The position numbers were made by a program, and so were the translations under genes. 64,000 nt of DNA from Sorex araneus (Eukaryota; Chordata; Mammalia; Eulipotyphla; Soricidae): assembly GCF_027595985.1 (NCBI RefSeq), contig NC_073304.1, positions 138,092,331 to 138,156,330 of the forward strand, read 5' to 3'. Positions 55,504-64,000 of this stretch are shown here, one piece after another. Each line of letters opens with the position of its first letter. The first letter of the stretch is position 1. The notes under the pieces are model-generated. The model saw nothing but the letters and a program-made list of their open reading frames with translations, searched no databases and was not told where the DNA came from.

Positions 55504-56259
55504 TGTAAAAAACTAAAGCACGCCGAGGGGCGTGTGCACTCGCGGGCTCTCAGGGCGGCTCTCTCTCACCACCCACGTTTAGCCCTCTGGAACTGCTGTG
55601 TGTGCTGTCGGTCAGGGGCAGGCGACGGAAGGAAGAAGGCCAAAATGGTTGCTCGATCAGTTTATTTCATTCTCTCTCTGCTTCTCTCCCAGCTCTCGAT
55701 CTCTCTCGGGATCTCTGGATCTGACCCCCCAACCCACTCTTACAGCCTAGTTAAATTCCCCCAGCATGAGGGGTTTGGGGCATATACATAGGTGTGGTCA
55801 CAATCAATAGGGTAAGGTTCCTTTCCCTCAGGGGATGCTTCTCCTAGGACTGACTCTCTTTCAGCAGGAGGATCCACCCAAGGGTGGAGTCCCATGAGTG
55901 TGTTTCTCCTCTTCTCATCCAGCAAACATATAAGCATTCATAATATTCATAATATCTTAACATCATAATGTCCATACAAAAAGGACATTGCTTTAAAGTA
56001 AATTATTCAAAAGGCACAAGGAGAGGAGAAAGGCAATATTAACTTATAAGTACAAATTAGCAGAGTCAGATTAGAGGGAGAAGCTGATTAACTGTTTTTG
56101 GGGAAGAGAGCATAGAGAAGTGATTACAGCTAAACAAAGGGATGGGAGAGATTCGGGAACATCTTGATGGGTGAGACTGGGGTAAGCCTAAATTCAGGGA
56201 AAAACCAGGACAAGCTCCTCGTGGCAAGGGGGGAGAGGACAAAGTAATGTCATCCTACA
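55504..56259 (-). mobile_element. Solo LTR, family A, 756 bases
   Basis: The minus strand begins TGTAGGATGACATT and ends TTTTTTACA; perfect 6-base duplication cccaca (55498-55503, 56260-56265). It shares cctagttaaattcccccagc, ataggtgtggtcacaatcaa and tttcagcagga with the LTR at 42138-43502, but lacks about 400 bases of its middle (roughly 42,735-43,140). An AATAAA signal lies near 55,670 (minus strand). No internal viral sequence. Confidence 0.92.
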
Positions 56260-56265
56260 CCCACA

Positions 56266-58084
56266 GTCACTCCGTCCTTGGTTTGACTATATAACACATA
56301 GAGAAAAAGCCATAAGGACTCTATTACCAGGAAATTGGCTTTTTTAGCCAAACATTGGTTCATCCTGGATGCATTAAGAGCCCAATGTGAGGTGGAAACC
56401 TTCGTTTTCCAGCCTTTTCTATTATGTACCAGAGATCATGGATCCCCAGGGTGAAATGGAGAGAAAGACGATTTTAGAAAGCATAATGAGAAAGAACAAA
56501 ATTCATGCTTGCTGTGTCCTTTCTCCTTATATCCCCAAGATATTTTTATTGCTCTCAGTGGTGTGGTTTATCTTACTTTTTCTTTTGTATTTTTTCTTTT
56601 AACTATTACAAATTAATAAATACAATTTGTCACAATATCTATCTACCTAAAAAGTAGTATCTAATGTGAATCATCTGTCATTCCTTGTTCTTCTCATCTG
56701 ATCACATGGAAGACAAGTGCCCAGGAAGCTTTGTTTGCAATTTTTTTGGGAATCAAGTTTTAGCTGATTTATCATGTTCTCTTTTCAAACTTGAGGGGTT
56801 TATAAGCCTTTTATAAAATACCCGGAATTGTTAAGAGCAGTCATAATATTATTTGGAGTTCCCAGTATTTTGGGGTTTACATGAGATCCCAAGTTTACGT
56901 GGTAGTTTAATTCCATTGAGTAATAAATCAAAACAAGATCCAGTGATATTTTTATTCACTAGCATGAGATGAATCATGCATTGGACCAGATTCTTTTATT
57001 GAATTCATAAACAGAGGAAGGCTGAGAAAAACCTATTAATATAATAATCAGAAGATGGGGATTTTACATAATGCCTTTTTATTAGTGTTAAAAATTTATT
57101 TTATAAAACTATAACCAATTGACCTATATTTTATAGAAAAAATAAAACAATTTGTGAACAAGGAATTTCCTAGAACAGGTCATGTGAATATAAAGTGCCT
57201 AATACTGCATTTTGTTTTATGGGTTTCATTCTATCAGAATAACTTTTTTTTTTAATTTCTTTTGTAAAAAATGATTTAAAATTCATATTTTTAAATGAAA
57301 AATTAAATTAGGATTTTTTTCTGTTTCTAGTAATTAGTGACTAGGTATTTATTCTCTAAATTAGAATTAGGTAATGAACTACCTAAAGCAGGAAAATGAA
57401 AAATACATGTTAAAAGGTCCAAAAACTAACAAAAGTAAGGAATCATTGGACCAAGATTCCCTGGAATGAGGTGATTAGGTCAATTCAGTACCCGATGGCA
57501 TTTCTGTCTTATGGTCAGTTTCACAATTTAAAAAACAAGGCTAATAATTTGATTTACACTTTAAAAGAATATCTTCAGGCTGCATATAAAGGAGTTCTAT
57601 GCCTCCACAGTAAAACATTGACAATTTTTTTAAGATTCTAATTCCAAAAATAATAATAAAATAAAGGTAGAATTCCCTTTACTTTGACTAACTTCAGGTC
57701 TTCCAAGTTATTCAGAAATTTTCAAATCCTAAAATTAGAATCAAATATCAAATTGTTGACAAATGTCCATAGGCTCCTGGAAGTCATTACAAAGTCTTTG
57801 CAAGAAATAGAAATTCATTCTATATAAAAAATTATTTTAAATATGTTTTTCAATATGATGTTCCAGCACAAGGTCAAAGTTAAATAGGTACAGATAAATA
57901 CAAAACACTATAAGAGAGAGTCAGCAGAAAAAGTAATTAGAAATAAAGTAGTATATAAAATAATCAAAGACATGAATGTGTAGATAATTTTAGTGATAAC
58001 TGACTAGAAATAATATTATGTTTGTAATACGAAAGAGAGTAAAAACAAAATACCCCTCATGGTTAGATCTAAAAATTTAAACAT
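56266..58084. other. Long AT-rich unique stretch
   Basis: About 1.8 kb with no recognised repeat or gene. The frame at 56387-56602 ends in a Leu/Phe-rich tail encoded by a T-rich run and has no family signature. Confidence 0.45.
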
Positions 58085-58096
58085 TTGGGACAATTC

Positions 58097-58352
58097 GGGT
58101 TGGAGCGATAGCACAGTGGGTAGGGTGTTTGCCTTGCATGCGGCCGACCGGGGTTTGATTCCTCTGTTCCTCTCAGAGAGCCCGGCAAGCTACCGAGAGT
58201 ATCCTACCCACATGGCACAGCCTGGCAAGCTACCTGTGGCTTATTCGATATGCCAAAAACAGTAACAACAAGTCTCACAATGGAGATGTTACTGGTGCCC
58301 GCTGGAGCAAATCGATGAGCAACGGGATGACAGTGGTACAGTGATACAGTGA
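58097..58352 (+). repeat. RTE-tailed tRNA-headed SINE
   Basis: Complete: A box TAGCACAGTGG, B box GGTTTGATTCC, RTE 5' block, RTE 3' block, and a tail of gtgatacagtga repeats. Perfect 12-base duplication ttgggacaattc (58085-58096, 58353-58364). Confidence 0.96.
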
Positions 58353-58663
58353 TTGGGACAATTCAGTGGAGTGAAGATTGGTAAGTTATGTTCAATGAGA
58401 CAAGTATGTGAAGAATGTATGTGGTCTCAAAGAACTAAAATATTTACTTTCTTGTTATTTGTAGAGAAAGTTTTAATACAGAAGTTATAGAAAAATAAAA
58501 ATAAATTGACTGACATAATCCACAACAATGTGGTCAGATCTTCAAGATATATCATTCAGAAAAACATAGCAAACTCAAAAGGAAACCCCTCAATATAATT
58601 ACATGAAGATTGTAAAATAGAATAAGTCACGGAGTTCTAATTTAGGCGATGCATTCTTAAATG

Positions 58664-58918
58664 TTAGCACTGTAGCACTGTCATTCGTTGTTCATTGATT
58701 TGCTCGAGCGGGCACCAGTCACGTCTCCATTAACAACATGAGACTTGTTGTTACTGGTTTTGGCATATCGAATACACCATGGGTAGCTTTCCAGGCTCTG
58801 CCCTGTGGGCGGGATACTCTCAATTGCTTGCCGGGCTCTCCGAGAGGGGCGGAGGAGTCGAATCCAGGTCTGACGCATGCAAGGCAAACACCATACCCAT
58901 TGTGCTATCACTCCAGGC
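58664..58918 (-). repeat. RTE-tailed tRNA-headed SINE
   Basis: The plus strand begins with gcactgtagcactgtcatt (tail), the RTE 3' block complement (tgctcgagcgggcaccagtc), the RTE 5' block complement and the full head complement (gtcgaatccaggtctgacgc ... ctatcactccaggc). Perfect 8-base duplication cttaaatg (58656-58663, 58919-58926). Confidence 0.94.
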
Positions 58919-58964
58919 CTTAAATGGTAAAAAATATAAATTTGACAAGAAAGTGATTACCCCA

Positions 58965-59361
58965 TCCCAACAATTGGAGGCTCTTTCAGGGTCAGAGGAA
59001 TGAGACCTATCGTTAACTGTTTTTGACTTATCGAATACACCACAGGTAGCTTGCCAGGCTCTGCTGTGCGGGCAGATTATTCTTGGTAGCTTGCCAGCCT
59101 CTCTGAGAGGTATGTATATATCTTTTACTGTATTAGGGATATGAATACACCATGGAGAGCTTGCAAGGCTCCCCCGCGGGGCAATAGACTTTTGGTAGCT
59201 TCTCATTTCTCTAAAAGGGAGAACAAGGCTATTAGATGTCACGCAGTTTGTGGGTGTGGCTGCCAAGCACTGGAAGTGGAGAAGGCCCAGTTCCAATCCG
59301 AGCAGGCTTAGGGATCTCAGCCCCGGGTCCTGCACACCTGGGATAAAAAAAAAAAGAAAGA
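58965..59361 (+). mobile_element. A-tailed insertion of antisense RTE-derived sequence
   Basis: A 397-base insertion flanked by aagaaagtgattacccca (58947-58964) and aagaaagtgattatccca (59362-59379), 17 of 18 identical, ending in an A-rich tail. Its first 260 bases are the RTE 5' block in antisense, as on the plus strand of 50166-50574 (ggaggctctttcagggtca, gtatgtatatatcttttact). The last 100 bases (tgtggctgccaagcactgga ... gggtcctgcacacctggga) are unidentified. The A tail and long duplication point to L1 machinery. Confidence 0.78.
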
Positions 59362-59379
59362 AAGAAAGTGATTATCCCA

Positions 59380-60151
59380 GCTGCCTGGAGAATGGTCATA
59401 CTAAGGTAAGAGAAGGGGAATGTAATTGGAACGAGAAGTGAAACCCAGAAGCAGTAACAATCTATTTCTTGGTCTGTGTGGCAGTTACTTCAGTTACTTA
59501 AAGGCTTACAGTAATTTTTTAAAATGTTCAATTACCTCTTATGCCTTTTCTGTATATATATTCTATTTCACAACAAAATTAATTTCAAATGCAATATTTG
59601 TACAAAGTAGAAGGAAAAAATGGATATAAAGGGAAAGGAGAAAGAAAGAAGAAAAAAATACAAATTTTAATACTTTGGGCAAAATTGATGTTCTTTGCCT
59701 ACATGGGAAAAATAAGAATCTAAGCAGTATTTTTAACTACCACTGATTCGATAGGTAATTTTATAGGAAATGACTGCCATTTGTATGTTTATAAAGGGCT
59801 TAGCTTGGAAGAAAGGTCAGGGTTCTTGCTGTGAACAAAATATGATAAAAATAGCTTTGCTTCCCCCCCCTTTCTCCACTGTGTCTAACAACCCAATCTT
59901 GCCATATGTTAATGTCTTGCCTCACTCTCATGCAGAAATATTGTCACTACTTCCTCCTCAAGGGGTTTGAGCCTCTTTTCATAGTTATAAAGGTCTTCCT
60001 TTTTATTAACTTCCTTTTTCTCTCTGAGAGTATACTACTTACCTTCACTTCTCAAAAAAAAGTGTTAGGTTCAGTGAATGACAGTTTTAGGATGTATGCA
60101 ACAGTACTTTCAGAGTTTCCATATTACACAGCTCCAGAGAGAGCACTCATA
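59380..60151. other. Unique sequence, nothing recognised
   Basis: AT-rich; frames of 60-70 residues have no signature. Confidence 0.4.
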
Positions 60152-60330
60152 TTGTTTGGGGTTTTAGTCCTTAGTTCTCAGGGCCATCGCAGAAATACTC
60201 AGGACTTATTCCTGATTCTATACCCAAGGATCACGATGACACTGCTCAGGACCATATGTGGTGCCAGGGACCAAACATGGGTTGGCTGTGTTTAAGGCAA
60301 GTGCCTGATCTGCTATCCTCTATTCCAGCA
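60152..60330 (-). repeat. Old A-tailed SINE
   Basis: The plus strand shows tactcaggacttattcctga, tgctcaggaccatatgtggt, gccagggaccaaacatggg and a decayed head complement ending ctattccagc. Confidence 0.8.
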
Positions 60331-60369
60331 GGATTCACATTGGAATAGTTATATCACTATAGTTGTGCA

Positions 60370-60485
60370 GTGTTCTGATAATTCAATTTTATGCAACAAC
60401 CTGGTTAGTACTCTGTAGGGAAGTTAATATTACTACTTCTGTGGGTTAGATAAAGGGAAATAGAAGTCTATTGCTTGAAGGGGTC
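60370..60485 (-). repeat. Possible MIR fragment
   Basis: Weak match of acaacctggttagtactctg and following bases to the MIR complement. Confidence 0.35.
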
Positions 60486-60684
60486 AAATTAAACAATCAA
60501 TAAACTTCTTGTTCTAAAAATTCCAAGACAGTAGTAGAAGCAGTATATTTGAAACACTCTTTGCAATGCTAAACTATATCCAATTTAAGGCCCTTCCAAA
60601 TTTTCAGAGAGATTGTTGCTGTTGATTCTCACAATTAATGCTAATGACAGTAGCCAAAATAATTTGTTTACATAAACTGCATCA

Positions 60685-60815
60685 TATAGACCTATGTTAA
60701 AATCTGGACTTTATATCTTTCCAGCTGTGGTTCTCAAGCAAACTGCTTAACTTCTTTGCGTCTGCTTTCTGATGAATAAAGGAAAGGATAGTAATAAGGG
60801 TATACCTCTCCAAGA
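60685..60815 (+). repeat. MIR SINE
   Basis: The order aaaatctggactttatatct, tctcaagcaaactgcttaac, ttctttgcgtctgctttctg and gatagtaataagggtatacc follows MIR in sense orientation. Confidence 0.75.
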
Positions 60816-62204
60816 GGTTGGGTTAAGATGGACAAATAGGGAAAGATCTCAGAATGCTCAAGTTGTACCAACATAAACAAGTACAGAAACACCAAATTAA
60901 GCACAGATTCCCACATGGGGATTTTGCAGAGAAATCCACTGGACAATGAAGTGGTCATCTCTGGAAGATTCACCACTGTGAAATATAGAACTATGGCGAA
61001 CTTCAAAGCTAAGGAGAGTATCACAGGAAGGAGGAGATAAATGAAGCAGGGCCTGCATCCTCAGGTCTTTGCAATGAGAAAAAAAATTGCCTAGTCAAAA
61101 ATCAGCATTAGACTTAAATATCCACCCTAAAGCAGGAGTAAGGGTGCCAACCACATAGGTTTCACAGAAGACAGCCTTTTGCTTGCACCCACTGGTTGTG
61201 AAAGAGATTGGGACTAGTGGGAGGCAATGCACTACACTTGCCCCAGGCTACAGCTGGGGGCAGTGACCCATAGATGAGCCCTAACTTTTTGTCTACAGTA
61301 GAGAAAGATCTAAGCAGACTGATCCTGTTAATCAACCAAAGACCAACTAGCAACTCTGCCATCTCAAAGTATTAGCAGCTAGCAATGAGCTTGTGAACAG
61401 TTCTGTGTACCCCTGAAGAGCAGCCACCAGTCAGCCAAGCCCTAGTGATGGAGATCCTAATTGTCTAACAATTTAAAGCCTAGTCTCCCAGCCCCACCCT
61501 CCACCCTCCACTGCCACCACCACCTGCAGTGTTAAACAAACCTGGCTTACAGCCATTCTTGGCCTCCTACAAAGCCAAATTCTCTGGGCTCTGCTGCCTG
61601 CATCCTTCTAAATTGGTGGAAAGGGCACCTTGAGTTGCTGGGAAGCTAGTGTGTACATAAGAAAGCCCAATTAACTTGCAAAAACTCAACAGAGACCTAT
61701 GGCATAGAAACAGAAGTTGTGCTACTCCCCACTCTCTCCACTTTAGTTACCTTTCAGAGCTGCACCCAGACGTGTGAAAACAGTCATGAATTAGCACATC
61801 TAGTAGCAGCAGAGGCCCACTTGATTTGGTGCCAAAGATCTATACAAACATCCACAGCTACACAGGTTTGCTGAACTTTTTGCACAACAATTGCAGCCAA
61901 TACTGGAAAAATGCAAACCCCCAAGTCACTATGAATATCAGTTCACCAAACAGCTGTTAATGGACACACACATGACCACAATACTCAGTCACTGCCAGGC
62001 CAGTTTTACCTTGGTGCTACAGTGGCTATAGCATCTCAAGCCATAGCTGAGACTACAAATCCCTAGAAGTCACCCAGACTCAGAAAAGCTCAGAGCTATA
62101 AGCACCAACTTAATCTTGTGAATATGACACTTGATCCACCTAGTTATTTGTACTATTATTCCTAGCCTTCACTCTTTTGAATTTTTTTGAAACAAACTTT
62201 TCAG
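60816..62204. other. Unassigned stretch, possibly an old L1 5' UTR
   Basis: The beginning (gttaagatggacaaataggg) recalls the start of mammalian L1 5' UTRs (caagatggccgaataggaa), and later GC-richer words at 61,200-61,260 would fit. No ORF1 follows, so this is only a suggestion. Confidence 0.3.
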
Positions 62205-62395
62205 GACAGAGAAAATATCACTGGTTGGTAAAATATCTACATGGGATGGAACTTATACTTTACAGGATCCAGATCTGATCCCCAACACCACATCATCCAC
62301 CAAACACTACCAGAAGCAGCCATTGAAGACTAAGTTAGGAGCAGTCTCTGAGCACATCTGGGTGCAGGTTCAAAACAAACAAACAAATTAGAAGA
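62205..62395 (+). repeat. Old A-tailed SINE
   Basis: A decayed head, then gatctgatccccaacaccac, taggagcagtctctgagcac and an aaac-repeat tail. Confidence 0.6.
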
Positions 62396-62514
62396 AAATA
62401 GTATAACATATTCAAAGTCTTGAATAAAAAGTAACTCAAGAACAATTTATCTTGCTAGGTTATCACTCATATATGAAGGAGTGATCAAAAAATTCTTTAA
62501 AAGAATTGACTAGG

Positions 62515-62712
62515 TGCCAGAGCGATAATTCAGCATGGAGGGCATTTGCCTTGCATACAGCTGACCCGGGTTCTATCCCCAGCATCCCATATGGTTCTCC
62601 AAGCACCACCAGGAGTAATTCCTGAGTACCGAGCCAGGAGTAGCCCCTGAGCATTGCTGAGTGTGACCCAAAAAATAAAATAAAATAAAATAAAATAAAA
62701 TAAAATAAATAA
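62515..62712 (+). repeat. A-tailed SINE with (TAAAA)n tail
   Basis: Head (gccagagcgataattcagca), B box GGTTCTATCCC, full body, gtgaccc end and a tail of about seven taaaa units. Confidence 0.93.
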
Positions 62713-62754
62713 AAGCATTGAGTATAAGAAATCACAAGAAACACTGTTTTCTTT

Positions 62755-62942
62755 CTTTTTTCTTTTTATTTATTTATTTATTTTTGGTTTGAGGCCACCC
62801 CTGGTGGTGCTCACAGGACTTACTCCTGACTTTTTGCTCAGAGATCACTCCTTTGGTAGGTCATATAAGATTCTGGTAATCAAACCTAGGTTGGTCATGT
62901 GTAAGGCAAATGCCCTACCTATACTATTGCTCTGGCCCCAAG
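62755..62942 (-). repeat. A-tailed SINE
   Basis: (TTTA)n tail complement, body complement (ggccacccctggtggtgctc), B box complement and head complement ending attgctctggcccc. It lies tail to tail with the SINE at 62515-62712. Confidence 0.92.
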
Positions 62943-63215
62943 AACACGGTTTTCTATTAAAGATAAGGAAACTTAAGTTAGAAACAGAAATATATATAAA
63001 AATTATAAAATTGGGGGAAATATGGAGAATAATGATAATGATTCTCAGAATAAACTCCAAACTTGCTTGCTTTAAATTTAAAAAAGGAAATAAACTTGAA
63101 ACTTCAAATGTAAATTCATAGTAATCTCCAAAACACATCTGAAAAACTATCAAGAAGAGTCAAGTAAAGCTCATTTTCAAAGGATATGTGCTGATAACAA
63201 AGAAAATCTGGACAG
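62943..63215. other. AT-rich sequence, nothing recognised
   Basis: No family recognised. Confidence 0.4.
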
Positions 63216-64000
63216 ATGCTGCCAACAGGTCAACCTGTACCTGAAGGGCAAGTACATCAGCAGCCTGATGGTTCCTTCAGGGTTCCTGATACCCCAAAAT
63301 TGCCTTTGTACTTTTGGCCAGCCCCCAACAACTTGGACCAATTTTACCAAGAAATTAAATGGTCAAAAGTTAGGTATGTGGGAGCTACTCCCACAAACCC
63401 CTCCGGCTCAGCTATACAGACTCATTTATTGGCCTTATTTCAGAGACCCATAAGTAAATCTTGAAAGAAACCAAAAGCCACAGTTAATCTCGGACCTGTG
63501 CATGGCTGAACAGACTGGGATAAATTGGAGGGAGGCAGGTTGGGCTGTGCTGCCCAAGCAGAATCCCCGGCAGCCACTTGCTTCCACAGTCTAAAATAGC
63601 CGCTATCCCCCTGGCCTGACTCCACCGTCTCAGGACGGACCTCACCAAGATATTATCTGCTGAAAATTTGGATATGCGGGTTTTGTGACTGAAATCTCCA
63701 GGCTTTCTCAGAGTTGGGGTGGGCTTCCTCCCCCGACTTCCCAATACACATGGAAGTACTGGCAGTCACCCCCACGAGCCAACTCCAGCACCAATCTGTA
63801 AACTCCATTACTAGCCTTGCTTCAGAGACCCATAAATAAATTTCAAAAGATATCAAAAGCCAGAGACGCAGCAGCAAGTCCTGGAAGACACCACAGATCC
63901 AGAGATCTCTCCAGCAGAGATCGCTCCAGAGCCAATTTCACCAGGGCAGCCCGGATGGAGCAGGTGCAGTCTCCCCACCTACTCCAGATGGAATCCTGGC
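63216..64000 (+). repeat. Repeated-unit block at window end, possibly an L1 5' UTR
   Basis: A segment around 63,405-63,480 (ttatttcagagacccataag, then aaatc and caaaagccaca) recurs at about 63,800-63,870 (cttgcttcagagacccataa, then ataaatttc and caaaagccag), spacing about 395 bases. Duplicated GC-rich units before the window edge would fit the monomer-type 5' UTR of a plus-strand LINE beyond 64,000. An 82-residue frame at 63216-63464 (MLPTGQPVPEGQVHQQPDGS...) matches nothing I recognise and runs into the repeated unit. Confidence 0.4.

Overview
The window is mammalian nuclear DNA, almost certainly from a shrew (Soricidae, probably Sorex). The diagnosis rests on the dominant SINE family: a tRNA-derived head with A and B boxes, a body of about 100 bases and an A-rich tail, which I recognise as the shrew SOR-type SINE. 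It rests also on mammalian-wide MIR/L2 fossils and on an RTE-clade LINE that resembles nematode RTE elements. No intact protein-coding gene, spliced exon or functional RNA gene is supported. All longer open frames are decayed retrotransposon frames, a processed pseudogene, or low-complexity sequence. The window reads as intergenic or intronic DNA built by nested retrotransposition.

Layout. 1-9,000: sparse unique sequence with old SINEs, MIR/L2/hAT fossils, a solo LTR (7909-8407), a tRNA-Gly 5' half and a perfect 18-bp hairpin. 9,030-11,545: the longest RTE copy (minus), with endonuclease, RT start and repeated 5' UTR. 13,725-20,955: an old L1 carrying two ORF-less L1 derivatives and two SINEs. 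21,400-33,200: a polypyrimidine tract, SINEs of both tail types, a headless internally deleted RTE (22894-23175), L1 3' ends and long unique stretches. 33,384-44,060: a second RTE copy and an L1 mosaic holding a 5'-inverted L1, a third RTE copy, an L1/RTE/SINE chimera, an RTE-tailed SINE and a solo LTR. 44,587-45,387: an RTE derivative with tandem monomers. 46,470-53,060: the best preserved L1, split by an RTE derivative and a truncated LTR. 53,469-55,140: an EEF1A1 processed pseudogene with a nested SINE, followed by another solo LTR. 56,266-64,000: AT-rich unique DNA, SINEs, an A-tailed antisense RTE-derived insertion, MIRs and a repeat-bearing end.

The biology that ties the window together is the relation between two autonomous LINEs, L1 and RTE, and their parasites. 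One tRNA-derived head is attached to two different bodies: an A-tailed body expected to use L1, and a body made of the RTE 5' region fused directly to the RTE 3' end, expected to use RTE. The window shows the apparent series full RTE, headless internally deleted RTE, tRNA-headed RTE-SINE, together with target-site duplications that allow much of the nesting order to be read.
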